From Calycina herbarum (Eukaryota > Ascomycota > Leotiomycetes > Helotiales > Pezizellaceae): a stretch of 64,000 bases of DNA. The stretch's first letter is position 1, and each line of letters opens with the position of its first letter. Where the stretch lies: positions 372,001 through 436,000 of the forward strand of contig LLEY01000018.1 of NCBI GenBank assembly GCA_001414485.1, in the 5' to 3' direction. Made by a program: the position numbers and the translations under genes. Below, piece by piece: positions 11,810 to 22,053 of this stretch. A model generated the notes under the pieces. That model was not told where the DNA came from. It searched no databases and saw only the letters and a list, made by a program, of their open reading frames with translations.

Positions 11810-13630
11810 ATGGCTGGCGGTGGTGGAAAACCCCAGAATATCTTCAAGCTCAATCGTGGAGATGATCCAAAGGAAGTTTTGAACTGGCGACTATGGTTCG
11901 CAGTCGTCTCCTTTGGTATTATGGGTGCAGCGCGAGGTAAAACTCTCAAATACACCCCAAGCAAAGCACGTATCTAACAAAATGTTAGGTATCGACGAGG
12001 GACTTATTTCTGGTACACTTTCGAAAAAGAATTTCACCAATCAACTTGGTTTTAATAAAATGGGCGACGTTGAGCTTGCCAACGTCAAGGGTAACATTTC
12101 TGCCATGGTTCAAATCGGTTCTGTCGGTGGTGCTGCTTTGTAAGTTTTATGTTCGCACAGCTCTCCCAACTGCCATATGCTAACCTCATACTAGGGCTTT
12201 CGTCCTCTGCGATCGTATTGGACGTCTCTGGGCTACTCGACAGCTGTGCGCCCTCTGGATTCTCGGTGTCGTCATATTCCTTACAAATGGGGGAAGACTT
12301 GGCCAAGTCTACGCCGGGCGATTTATCGCTGGTCTCGGCATCGGCCAGACAACTGTGGTAGCTCCCGTCTACCTGTCCGAAATCGCGCCAAAATCGGTTC
12401 GAGGTCTTTGCACTTGCGCTTTCTCCGGATCTGTGTATATCGGAATTATGCTTGCGTATTTCGCTTCTTGGGGAAGTGAACTTCATATTAAGGCTGGCAC
12501 TTCGAATCAATGGGTATGTCATTTTCTCTTATCTCGAAACTGGCATGTTCACTAACTTTTCAAAGGTTGTCCCAACTACCATCCATATCATGTTTGCTGG
12601 AATCATCGTCATTCTCTCATTCTTCAACTACGAATCTCCTCGTTATTTGGTCAAGATTGGTCATGATGATCATGCTACCACCAACCTTGCTCGTGTTCGA
12701 GGCCTCCCAGTAGACCACCCACATGTCCTCAAGGAAATTTCCGAAATCCAGAACCAACTACTAGAAGAACAAGAGGCTACTCTCGGTCAAGGATGGGTTG
12801 GTGTTTTGAAGGAAATGTTCTTCATGCCCAACAACTTCTACCGTATTTACCTTGGACTTTTCTCCCAACTTCTCTCACAATGGTCTGGAGCTCAAAGTAT
12901 CACCATCTACGCGCCTGAGTTTTTTGCACTCCTCGGCACCAAGGGGCAAAATGAGAAGCTCTTCGCAACTGCAATCTTCGGAGTCGTCAAATTCGTAGCA
13001 GCAATCGGATGCGCCCTCTTCCTGGTTGATGTCATCGGACGAAAGCGATCCTTGGGCATCGGCATCTCACTCCAAGCTCTTTCCATGTGCTACATCGCGT
13101 CCTACCTTACCGCAGTGCCCGAGTTGGAAGAGGGAGAAGTATTCACCCCCGCCCAAAAACACGCTTCTACCGGAGCAATTGTCATGATTTACCTTTCTGG
13201 TTTCGGTTGGGCCATGGGATGGAATTCCATGCAATACCTCCTCAACGCAGAAATCTACCCTCTCCGTATCCGAGCCATTTCCTCCTCAATGGTCATGTGT
13301 TTCCACTTCGTAAACCAATACGGAAACTCGCGCGCCGTGCCCAACATGTTGCTCTCCAAGCACGATGGTGGACTAGGTCCCGCGGGCACTTTCTGGCTTT
13401 TCACCGTTATCACCATTCTTGGAGGTGCTTGGGCTTGGATGTTTATTCCCGAAACTGCGGGCAGAAGTCTCGAGGGAATGGATCGTTTGTTCACTCTTAG
13501 ATGGTGGCAGATTGGTAGATATGGTCAGAGGGAGGCGGGTGAGATGGATGCTGCGCATGCGATTATGGAGAATGAGAAGGAGAATGCGAGGGAGACGGTC
13601 AATGAGGTTGAGAGGGTTGATAAAGTTTAG
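11810..13630 (+). CDS. MFS sugar/quinate-type transporter, 4 exons
   Basis: Twelve-helix proton-coupled permease of the sugar porter family (PF00083), expected in the plasma membrane; substrate not determinable. Exons: 11810-11936, 11989-12139, 12195-12513 and 12566-13630, with 52-55 bp introns; the product is 553 aa. The ATG sits in CAAAATGG. Family signatures seen in order are GIDEGLISGTL in the first helix/loop, DRIGR in loop 2-3, GRFIAGLGIGQ, PVYLSEIAPKSVRG at the helix 4-5 region, ESPRYLV before the central loop, a second-half DVIGRKRSLG loop, and PETAGRSLEGMDRLF after the last helices. The N-terminus (NIFKLN, with NWRLWF before helix 1) resembles fungal quinate permease-like proteins. 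The C-terminal tail is charged and Glu-rich. Confidence 0.92.
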
Positions 13631-14152
13631 GTGCTATGAAACGAGAGCGCTGAAAAATGCGTTGGGATTTGGATAATGAATCAATTATGATTGTTATGAC
13701 TTCAAAAAATTTTAGTGTCTCTGCATTATTTATTAAGTGATCAATTGGTTCGGGGAACAATAATTGGTGTTAAGAATTGCCGCTCATAATCAAGCTGACT
13801 GAAATTGTTCTTCCAGCCAACGTAAGTCGTAAACCCAATTCAAATAATTCTCAGGCTGCGTAAGCTGCGGATGAGTGAGGAACTTGAGGATATTTACTCA
13901 AAAGAGTATCTTTTGTATCTTCATAATAATTTCTGGATCGAAAATTATTGGTACGAGGATAAAAACGATAGACGTCACGTGATATCTCCTATGCCACAGA
14001 ACCGTGAACCTCTTTAATGACTATATGTAGCGGAATATATATGGGCCAAGCTTCAATCAACAACAAATTACAATGCAAATAAATGATTTGTAAGCCATCA
14101 AAGCCAGTTGGTCACGTGGCTCGCCCCTTTCGTTCTACAATCTTCTACTCGC
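13631..14152. other. Intergenic region between transporter and heat-shock gene
   Basis: No gene seen. It contains the transporter terminator region and the distal promoter of the small heat-shock gene. A GTCACGTGG E-box-like site lies at about 14,111. Confidence 0.45.
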
Positions 14153-14262
14153 TTCGCGAAACATCTAGAGGAATCTAGCATAATCAAGAACTCCAACACA
14201 ACTAATCCAGTAATTTCTAGAAGGCATTCGTAACCTCTTTAGCCACCCAGATACTTCCAGAA
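14153..14262 (+). promoter_or_regulatory. Cluster of heat-shock elements upstream of the sHSP gene
   Basis: Three inverted TTCnnGAA cores, the minimal binding unit of heat-shock factor, lie at 14153-14160 (TTCGCGAA), 14215-14222 (TTCTAGAA) and 14255-14262 (TTCCAGAA). The second is followed by another TTC at 14227-14229. They lie 250-360 bp upstream of the small heat-shock gene and upstream of its TATA box. Regulation by Hsf1 is inferred from motif and context. Confidence 0.65.
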
Positions 14263-14342
14263 GTAGCTGGGAATAATGTAAGCATTGATTGCTCATAGCA
14301 ATTGCGTACTTTTGCACTGCCTAAACTAGTGTCTTGAATGGC

Positions 14343-14348
14343 TATATA
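14343..14348 (+). promoter_or_regulatory. TATA box of the sHSP gene
   Basis: TATATA about 170 bp upstream of the start codon and directly downstream of the heat-shock elements. The intervening leader is A/C-rich and ends AACAATCACAATG, typical of efficiently translated fungal heat-shock mRNAs. Confidence 0.5.
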
Positions 14349-14514
14349 TTGCCCGCTTCCAACCTTGGAAGGTCTTTCTTTCTTCATTCAGAATCATATT
14401 CAGAACAAAGCATCAAAGATCTTCCTCACAGTCTTCAAAACAACTTCAAGTTTTAAACACTCAACCACAATTTCCAACACAACCTCAAACAACCCAAACA
14501 AAACAACAATCACA

Positions 14515-15192
14515 ATGCCTTTCTTCCCTCAAGCATACCTCTCCTCCGAAGCAGGATTCCTCCAACTCCTCTCCGAACTCGACCGCGCTTCCTCCCCACA
14601 ACCCCAACAAAAGTCCGCACCAGCATGTGCTAGACGCTGCCAACCTCGTCGTCAACAACAAGAAGAAACTTTCACCCCCCGCTTCGACGTCACTGAAACC
14701 CCAACTTCCTACGAGCTCTTCGGCGAAGTCCCAGGTCTCGCACAAGAGGACTTGAACATCGAATTCACAGACGCACAAACCATCGTTGTCAAAGGCAAGA
14801 CTGTTCGAGCTGGTACCACCATCCCTCAAACCGAGACATCCGCACCGGCACCAGTCGAAACCGAGAAAGACAATGATGCTTTGTCTGAGAAATCTCACTC
14901 TGCTACTGTAGAGGATGAATACGATGAAGCTGATACCCCTCTTGCACCAACCCCAGCCACCACTGCTACCCTCGCCTCCGAGACTCCAGCACCTGCGGCA
15001 GAGAAGAAAGCCGAAGCACCAAAGCCAAGGTTCTGGGTTTCTGAACGCAAGGTCGGATCTTTCGCCCGTAGCTTCTCTTTCTCACAACGCATTGAACATG
15101 ATAGTGTTCAAGCTGGATTGAAGAATGGTGTCTTACACATTGTTGTCCCCAAGGTCACGAAATCCGGAAAGATCGCTGTCTCTGTATTTTAG
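14515..15192 (+). CDS. Small heat-shock protein (Hsp20/Hsp30 type)
   Basis: ATP-independent chaperone that binds unfolding proteins. The frame is open further upstream, but the start at 14515 follows the TATA box and an A-rich leader; it gives 225 aa, intronless. The N-terminus (MPFFPQAYLSSEAGFLQLL) matches fungal Hsp30 proteins. The alpha-crystallin domain begins at about residue 55 (FTPRFDVTETPTSYELFGEV PGL) and ends with the conserved strand GLKNGVLHIVVPK near residues 203-215. The domain is split by an Ala/Pro/Glu-rich low-complexity insert of about 65 residues (roughly 100-165), as in other filamentous-fungal Hsp30s. Upstream heat-shock elements fit the assignment. Confidence 0.9.
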   Translation: MPFFPQAYLSSEAGFLQLLSELDRASSPQPQQKSAPACARRCQPRRQQQEETFTPRFDVTETPTSYELFGEVPGLAQEDLNIEFTDAQTIVVKGKTVRAGTTIPQTETSAPAPVETEKDNDALSEKSHSATVEDEYDEADTPLAPTPATTATLASETPAPAAEKKAEAPKPRFWVSERKVGSFARSFSFSQRIEHDSVQAGLKNGVLHIVVPKVTKSGKIAVSVF

Positions 15193-16133
15193 ATGAACCT
15201 GATGGGGAGTTTAGGATGCATTAAATGGACTCGCTACGATCGGAGTTTGGACTCATTGCATGGTGTCATGGATGGGGGCTTTGTGTTATTAATTTCGGCT
15301 GCATTGGTGGAGTTTATGGATTTTTCGATAGAGAGATAATATGAGATTCTTGCTTTGAAATTGCTTTGCCTTTTTGAGTGATTTGTGATGTGAGACCGTG
15401 ATGAATATTTAACTGATAATGATCAATCTCGAATGTATCTGTGGTATCTAAGTATGGAGACTGGATTAAACTGAGGTGCATATTATCCAGTGTTAGCTTG
15501 TTAACTCGCTTATCTAAATCTCTATACTGCACACCTTCCAGAGGAGCGGCTACCTTTTAGAAAATACAAAGAGACTACTGCCGATTGGTTTCCACGCTGC
15601 CCTCGTCTCTATACCCAGCGCCTGGAAATTGCGTTACAGCCACACCAAATCAAAATCCAAACTCCGGGAAATAGCCATCCACAAAAACACGCTCGCGTTG
15701 GACATCAAAAAATAAATTACTTGTTGTTTAAACTTTCTACTACTATCTTGTAACTGGTTGTTTCCCAAAACACCTAGGTTAATAACTCTAAATTTGTTCC
15801 AACTATTTAGGATAATTTACTTGAATTACCGTAGAACTTTAGAACAACCAGAGCTGGAGAGATAGGTACAAACCTAATTTATTTACTGCCACTTTTCATG
15901 TCCATCGCGAGACCCAACAAACTCTTAGCGAAACATGTCCCACGGCATGTCAGAAACCCATCGTGATCACGCCCAAACATATTCACTTTAATCCTCAGCC
16001 AACCTCGACACGCTAAATTAAACCCTGTGTGCTAGCGTCTGCCGCTAAGCCACTTCTGCCTAGCTCCTAGAAGAAACCTTAAGAAGTTCAAGTTCAGACA
16101 TGCGATTCTGGTCAACCTCCAGCTCTCATCACG
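15193..16133. other. Intergenic region with dispersed repeat segments
   Basis: No gene seen. The sHSP 3' flank (about 15,295-15,420) resembles sequence downstream of the small membrane-protein gene at 17.8 kb and three further copies at 16.95-17.33 kb. A second segment at about 15,805-15,915 resembles 25,535-25,620 (see findings). Confidence 0.45.
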
Positions 16134-16516
16134 ATGACTCTTCTCGTTCCCAGTCTTGGCCGGAGAGCCTCACACTGCTACGCCAGATGTTCCCTGTATG
16201 TTTTCTAATTTAATGCTCTCTCTTCTTGAGCCTGACTCTAATTCTTCATAGACAAACTCTTCGACCACTTCCTTCGACTGTAGTACGTGCGAAGCTCGAT
16301 AGTACTGCAGCTCGTTCGCTACTCGGTAACCTCCAAAAACGAGACCAGTACACCTTACAACATATCGGAATGGAGAAATGTTTCAGAAGCTTCAAACAAG
16401 GAGTTGGCACGATCATTGGACCAACTTCTTCAGCCACATTCTTCCAGTTTTTGGACGACGAAATATTGAAGTTGAAAGAACGACAGGATGAAGTAGAGCG
16501 CCGACTATGCACTTGA
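16134..16516 (+). CDS. Small hypothetical protein, 2 exons, C-terminus probably shifted
   Basis: Exons 16134-16195 and 16252-16516 are joined through a 56 bp GT-AG intron with a CTGACTCTAA branch-like region. The product is 108 aa. The basic N-terminus without acidic residues (MTLLVPSLGRRASHC) could be a mitochondrial presequence. The C-terminal part is predicted helical (FLDDEILKLKERQDEVERRL). I do not recognise the family. The 11-mer GAGCGCCGACT occurs at 16496-16506 and again at 16515-16525, a 19 bp duplication that shifts the frame and brings in the present stop. The unshifted frame would have ended in ERRLKEYWQGED at about 16,551. An 80 bp tandem duplication begins immediately after. It may be a recently damaged gene. 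Confidence 0.42.
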
Positions 16517-16525
16517 GCGCCGACT

Positions 16526-16685
16526 CAAAGAATACTGGCAAGGAGAGGATTAGTTCTCGTATGAGCTGCGCGCACCTCCTTGATAAGAGGGTAAACCGAA
16601 TTTTGCAAAGAATACTGGCAAGGAGAGGATTAGTTCTCGTATGAGCTGCGCGCACCTCCTTGATAAGAGGGTAAACCGAATTTTG
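16526..16685. repeat. Perfect 80 bp tandem duplication
   Basis: Two adjacent identical 80 bp units, 16526-16605 and 16606-16685, each starting CAAAGAATACTGG and ending CCGAATTTTG. They directly follow the 19 bp duplication that ends the small gene upstream. Identity suggests a recent event or, less likely, an assembly artefact. Confidence 0.9.
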
Positions 16686-16929
16686 GGAACACGACGGATG
16701 GATTGAGGGAGGGCCAATACTGAAGAGGTAGAGCTGGGTTAATTGTGAGGAATAGGGGTCTCTTATCTTCCTGCATCATTAACGTCGAGTTCTAGACACT
16801 CTCACACAGCGATACTTGATGTAGAGTAGAACTAAGAATTGCCGCAATGCTAATTGCGTGACTCTCTACTCTTTACACGGTCGCATCTCTAGAGACTTGA
16901 TATTACTGACCATTGGATAAGCTAGTAGA

Positions 16930-17470
16930 ACAATATGAATGTTCACTTTGAATGCTATGAAACTATTTTGAGTGAGTTGCGATGTAAGATAGTGATATCT
17001 ATAAATGGCAAGTAATTTAAGACTAGTCTTGGTAGTGATGAAATGGGTGAAGTAACGGGTGAAATATGAAACATCAACTTTGAAAAACCTTGGGCCAGTT
17101 CGAGTGATTTGTCATGTCAGATCACGATAACTATAATTAGCAATTAATGTAACACCGAGTTCACTAATACGAAACATAGTTCTTTGAGTATTTTATTATG
17201 TCTGAGTGAAGATCCAAGAATGGTAGGCTCTGGGGTAGGTTGAGGTGTAATATGAAACCTTTACTGTTGAAATTCCTTTGAACCTTTTGAAAGATTTGTA
17301 ATGAGAAGCAGTATATCTATTTATAACACGTAATGCAAAAGTATCATCCGAAGGGATGAAACGTACCTCTTTGTAATTTGCATTATTTCTGTCTGAGTAA
17401 GGACTTGAGGGTGGTAGCGGCTCGAGTTCAATTTATGGTGTAAAACTTTCAAGGTGCTTGCTTCTTGTGG
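16930..17470. repeat. Degenerate array of sHSP 3'-flank-like repeats
   Basis: A motif of the form GAGTGATTTGTnATGTnAGA followed by nnGTGATAACTAT recurs at about 16,970, 17,102 and 17,289, spaced 132 and 187 bp. Each copy is preceded by a TGAAACnTTxACTTTGAA-like segment and followed by a TCTGAGTGAAG-like segment. The same motif lies at 15,376 (sHSP 3' flank) and 18,350 (downstream of the membrane-protein gene). Copies are diverged, so they were judged by eye. Confidence 0.5.
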
Positions 17471-17752
17471 CTCGCTTAATCGAGGCTTGTCTCACATCCA
17501 TCTCACCTCCAAGAAGGTCAACGGTTTATTTTCAAACGAGTATAGTCTTCTTTGTTCTTGAACATGTATTGATGCCCTATTTGAAGGCTTGAAAAATCTC
17601 TCTTTTCTCATCAGATTTCCATCACCTCATCCACACGAATACCAACACACAGATATACCAGCCCATCCATATACCAACCCACTCATATACCAACTCACTC
17701 ACACAAATCTACACACACGCTAAATTCGAAGAAACCGCTTCTCTAAGATAAG

Positions 17753-17986
17753 ATGGAAGACACAATTCTGCGCATTTGCCTCCTCTCGGTTGTCGCTTGG
17801 TTGAACCACACCATCCTTTCCGATTACTACCCTTGGATTCGGATCGAAGATTCTCTTGTAAATCTGGCGATTATCCTCGGTTGTATCATTGTCTTCCTGC
17901 TATTAGGCATCATTTTCGGCATCGGGTGCGCAGCAATTTGTTTCGCTATCTTGTCTCCAATTTTGTGGATTCTCGGCTTGAAGTAG
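17753..17986 (+). CDS. Small membrane protein (possible 3' exon or premature stop)
   Basis: A 77 aa product starting in a good context (AAGATGGAAGAC). It has one weakly hydrophobic N-terminal segment and a strong transmembrane stretch (LAIILGCIIVFLLLGIIFGIG and onward to the C-terminus). I do not recognise the family. After the TAG at 17984-17986 the same frame stays open for 59 codons to 18166. Alternatively, a GTAGGC donor at 17983 and CTCAG acceptor at 18056 would remove the stop and end the protein at 18135. Both continuations look coding-like, so the true C-terminus is uncertain. It heads a series of same-strand small membrane-protein frames at 19.2, 20.2 and 21.2 kb. Confidence 0.45.
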   Translation: MEDTILRICLLSVVAWLNHTILSDYYPWIRIEDSLVNLAIILGCIIVFLLLGIIFGIGCAAICFAILSPILWILGLK

Positions 17987-18166
17987 GCAATCATCAACCA
18001 CCACTTGGCTCTGCTATCACCAATACTACCGCCAATTGACTCGATTCCATCCTCAGTCGTGATAGAGCTTGCTTTCTTGAGGTTCTTCGAACTCCGAGCC
18101 GACTCTGGGATACGCTACAAGCACTGCTCGGATAGCCACTTCATCCCGTACTACGATGATAGGTAG

Positions 18167-19156
18167 CTAACAACTACGACTTCACGGGCTTTGCATCGCA
18201 CTTTATTACACGAATCACATTGGGTATTTTGGGTCTTGTTTACATCGTTTACACTGCTGGAGTTTCTGGAGTTTTTGGTATATTGATAGAGGGATAATTT
18301 AAAAACAAATACAAACACATTACTTTGGGAAGCTCTTTTGACCTATTTTGATCGATGTGCATTGTGAGACTGTGATAACTATCAATAGAAGATGTTCAAG
18401 AAGTAACGAAGGATATCTCGGGACTGCTGTATTCTTGGCCTCCTGGGCAACTACAAAAAACTCGGCAGGACCTAGCGACCCTATCGATTTTGATGAAGTG
18501 CATAGCTTAGCCTAGTAACGTTTGAGAATTTTGTAGAAAATACAAATTGAAGCAAAATTTGGTTGCTTACACAACAAAGGCCCAGTTATGCCGAAGGCGT
18601 TTTCGTTGAGTTAGCTAGTCTTGATTCTACTCTTGGGTTAAAATATGGGTCTCTAATAGTTATTTATAATAACCGTTTCAAGACTAGTACTGATATTGAT
18701 AATTTTTGAATTCAATTATATCTAAGTGAAGTATTCGAGAGTTTTAGCGGTGTGATATTACGTTGAGATGTACGAGTTCTAGCTTCTTCTAACACGAATT
18801 CGCTTAGGAGTAGTTGAGTTTTTTTTGCAACGTACCTTCCAAAGTGTTATCTTATAGTAGTGTAATGAAGCCTGCCAATAATCTCCTGCAATGAAAGCCC
18901 AAAGACTGGAATTTACGTTGTATTGTAAGTTGGAATGCCAGGTGAATGGTACTTCATCTGCTGGGTTTGTTAGTCACCTGACAATTGGCTTAATTAGCTT
19001 ATGTGCTAGCGTCTTCCTTGGCTATAAGTATCTGTTTCTGGGCAGAATCTCAAGCTCTTTACTGTCTACATATTGTGCAACACCTTGCGGCCTGCCTCAT
19101 CAAACTAAAACCCACGCGAAACCCCGACCAATCCGAACCAAAATTTCTTCAACAAT
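18167..19156. other. Intergenic region, no gene seen
   Basis: It contains the repeat copy at about 18,255-18,395, homologous to the sHSP 3' flank, and a weaker downstream segment at about 18,655-18,775. No supported coding region. Confidence 0.45.
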
Positions 19157-19363
19157 ATGAGCGAGGATACTGGACCTCAGCATCATTCAATCGAGATGAC
19201 AGTATTCCCGGTATTCATCCTCTCTTTCATTCTTTGGGAAAATCTATTTATCTCCATCCTTCTGGCTCTCTTTGTAATAATCGCAACGGCCGAGGAAACA
19301 CCACCACCACCACCACCATCAAGATCTTTGGAAAGCGCCACAACAGCTGAGAATATGGCATGA
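19157..19363 (+). CDS. Small single-pass membrane protein, possibly a damaged longer gene
   Basis: A 68 aa frame with one transmembrane segment (VFPVFILSFILW to LALFVIIATA) followed by a run of six prolines and a Ser/Thr-rich tail. Protein-like sequence continues beyond the stop in other frames. One segment includes the helical AAELEQQATEIDRL up to about 19,490, and another (SEFVQTFLEHADG, EASFERLDREMQLFD) runs up to about 19,620. Either introns are missed or the gene carries frameshifts. The layout (TM segment, Pro/Ser linker, helical C-terminal region) is shared with the next two loci. No family recognised. Confidence 0.35.
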   Translation: MSEDTGPQHHSIEMTVFPVFILSFILWENLFISILLALFVIIATAEETPPPPPPSRSLESATTAENMA

Positions 19364-19926
19364 GAGGGAGTCTCTTCCCACCCAACATCCACTACTCCAT
19401 CAATGGAGAACCCCCTCGCCCTCCCGCCACTCTTGCTGCAGAACTTGAGCAACAAGCAACCGAAATCGACAGGTTACAACTACGCAAACTTTATCTGAGT
19501 TTGTCCAGACTTTTCTTGAACATGCGGATGGGAAAATAATTTTATCGACTACCGACTACCGACTACGGGTGGTGGAGGCGAGCTTTGAAAGGTTGGATAG
19601 AGAAATGCAACTCTTTGACAACAATTTACTTCAAACCTGTTTTCTGATATGCAACGTGATACTTACAACTATAAACAAAGGCCAGTTAATTCGCGATGAA
19701 GTAAAGAGACTTTGGACCTACATTGAGGTAGCAGAAAAGGTGTGCAACACTGTCTACTTTTGCCAGTATAGTTTAGCCAATTAAGGGGGAGAAAAGGTAC
19801 AAAATATGTTAGCAGAAGTAAGGATGCTTGATTAATTGCAAGGTCAAGCTTCACTTAGTCTAAATGCAGTTGTGTTGAATTCTCTGGTCTTCATTCAGTG
19901 GCTGGGTTGCCAGTTCAAGCTGCTCT

Positions 19927-20826
19927 ATGACGCGCTCTCTTAAATTTTTCACTTTTCCAAGCATAATGAAATGTGTCGATGGAGGGTTTAAGGTGCACCC
20001 CCCCCCCCCCCAATTGATCAAAAAAATAGACGCAAAAACCTCCACCACTTCATCCTTACAAACACATGCTAAAGAAACCGAATCTAGAGGCGTTTTCAAG
20101 TATGGCATCCACATCCTTGCGATATTGAGTCGTCCTGGCTTGACTGCTTTGGGTGCTCGCTCTCCTTTTGCCGCTACCCTTCGACCTCCTTCCAGACCTC
20201 CTTCCCGACCTCCCTATCAGCGATTCTTTGGCAAAAGTCGTGGGCTTCTCCATTGTCATATTCTTTTTGTGTTGTCTAATACTGTACATCGAGTCTCTCG
20301 CGAGCAACTACTCATACAATTCATCGAATACCTCAAGTACCTCCTCGATCACATATCCCCGCCCTCAAGTCCACCTACCATCAGAACTCAACCACCACTG
20401 CCCTTAAGTCCGCCTTCTGTCAAAATCAGGGTGGCAAGGTTCCCAGCTGATGGATCTGCTCCCACTCTCGAATACGTTACGACCACAACAGAAACCGTAC
20501 TAGTAGCACCCGATTTATTCCCCTCCCACATCCCCAACGTTTCCACGTTCTGGAAGATCCCACCCAAAATGATTTATCGCAGAGACTGGGACATCACACA
20601 ACTGAAAGACACCTACTATAATGGGCTATATATGACGCTCTATTCTTTCGCAGACAACCTACCAGAGAATCGTTACGTTCCCAAGATGTTCCGACATTCA
20701 ATGCGGAGAATGAATAGAGATGTTTTCGTGGCGAAGCTTGTGCGCGGACAATGTGGGGAACATGGTTGGGCTCCCTATGAAGACATTTCGTTGAATTTCT
20801 TGGAATTGGATTGCGCTCGAAGGTAA
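19927..20826 (+). CDS. Hypothetical protein, possibly a frameshifted membrane-protein gene
   Basis: A 299-codon frame whose C-terminal third looks genuinely coding (WKIPPKMIYRRDWD, SFADNLPENRYVPKMFRHS). Its N-terminal part is less convincing and includes a 12 bp poly-C run at 19,999-20,010. In the neighbouring frame, 20153-20407 encodes a strong transmembrane helix (VVGFSIVIFFLCCLILYIES) followed by a Ser/Asn-rich linker. The natural protein is probably the transmembrane frame joined to the downstream one near 20,330, by a missed intron or after a one-base change. No family recognised. It could be a pseudogene. Confidence 0.35.
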   Translation: MTRSLKFFTFPSIMKCVDGGFKVHPPPPQLIKKIDAKTSTTSSLQTHAKETESRGVFKYGIHILAILSRPGLTALGARSPFAATLRPPSRPPSRPPYQRFFGKSRGLLHCHILFVLSNTVHRVSREQLLIQFIEYLKYLLDHISPPSSPPTIRTQPPLPLSPPSVKIRVARFPADGSAPTLEYVTTTTETVLVAPDLFPSHIPNVSTFWKIPPKMIYRRDWDITQLKDTYYNGLYMTLYSFADNLPENRYVPKMFRHSMRRMNRDVFVAKLVRGQCGEHGWAPYEDISLNFLELDCARR

Positions 20827-21227
20827 TTTCACATTGAGAGGAAACGGAAGTGACAATACACTCTGTGAAATGAGCATGTAATGGACGGGAACGGTTCTAG
20901 CATACTGTAAATAAGCACCAAGGGAGGGAAAGGGAATTCATTTCCACGCGAGGTGAACAATTCATTGTGTCTAGGACCGAGTTCAAAGTCTAGATTTCCA
21001 CTTTCAAGGTGCAGCTCTTAAGAATATTCTAGCTCTTTCCAGCGTTGTGAGATTTCATGGAATCTTTCTCGGTACTTCAATTTCGAGTAAAATGAAAACC
21101 TGTCGGCAGGATTCTATACTGAACGATCCCCTTATTTAAAAAGTCCGACCGTAGGTGGTCGGCAATCCAGATTCAACTACCAAAACACAAACACACCCTG
21201 AAGCCAAAGCAACGCCTCGTCCACATC

Positions 21228-21530
21228 ATGAACTACCTCCTGCTAGTACACTTGAGTATCCTGATGGGCATGATGTTACTCGTCTTCGCCCTTCCTATCC
21301 GTGTGTTGTATCCCAACATTCTTCAAAGCGATACCGCCAAAAATGCCCTGGTGCAACTTGTGGACTTTTACCTTCGTGTACTTTTCTCTTTCGTACTAAT
21401 GACACTTGCAACCTTCGGATTCGTTTATTTCTGCATCTTTGTATGGTGTAAGATGCGTTGGCTCCTTAACGGTCCACGGCAATCATCATCGCCGCCATCA
21501 ACTTCGATTCGAGGTGGATGGAGCGCATGA
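21228..21530 (+). CDS. Small two-pass membrane protein, possibly truncated
   Basis: A 100 aa frame with two hydrophobic segments (LLLVHLSILMGMMLLVFAL; VLFSFVLMTLATFGFVYFCI) and a Ser/Pro-rich tail (RQSSSPPSTS). Protein-like sequence continues in other frames to about 22,050, including EISSQSRLLDIDTDRTL and an acidic HEDEENEL stretch. The gene may be longer with introns, or broken. Same strand and similar layout as the loci at 17.8, 19.2 and 20.2 kb. No family recognised. Confidence 0.38.
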   Translation: MNYLLLVHLSILMGMMLLVFALPIRVLYPNILQSDTAKNALVQLVDFYLRVLFSFVLMTLATFGFVYFCIFVWCKMRWLLNGPRQSSSPPSTSIRGGWSA

Positions 21531-22053
21531 GTTTGATTCTTCCAATTCAACAAATCTCATGGCTGAAATCTCTTCTCAGTCTCGTCTGTTGGACATCGAT
21601 ACTGATAGGACTCTGATTGAGCAAGGAAAATTTCTATACCCTGACGCTTATGAGAATGCCAATGGTTGGGTTGCCGGTGTGAAAATGGTCTTATGATTAG
21701 ACAAGAAAGATGGAAGCGGTCTCCACCCCTCATCAGTATCCGGAGAATCAATCCAAAATGGAGATTCTTCGACTAAAATGGTTCGTTGCACTTTGCGAGT
21801 GGCATTCGGACTTAGTTCAGACAAGGAAACCCGTGATAAAGCGGAGGGGTTGGTGGGCTGGAATTTCACCTTCCAAAGATGGGATATGGTTTTGAATGTG
21901 CTTGTACATGGTATTGAACTTGGATTCAATAAGGATGGAAAGAGGAAACATGAAGACGAAGAAAACGAGCTAGGGAGAGGTATTTTTTCAGAGAAGTTCG
22001 TTAATTCTCATGAGAGGTACATAGTGATCCTGGTTACGTGTATCAATGGCTAG

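Noticed and set aside
16526..16685. Two 80 bp units considered as a CRISPR-like array
   Set aside because: The units are directly adjacent with no spacers, and the genome is fungal.
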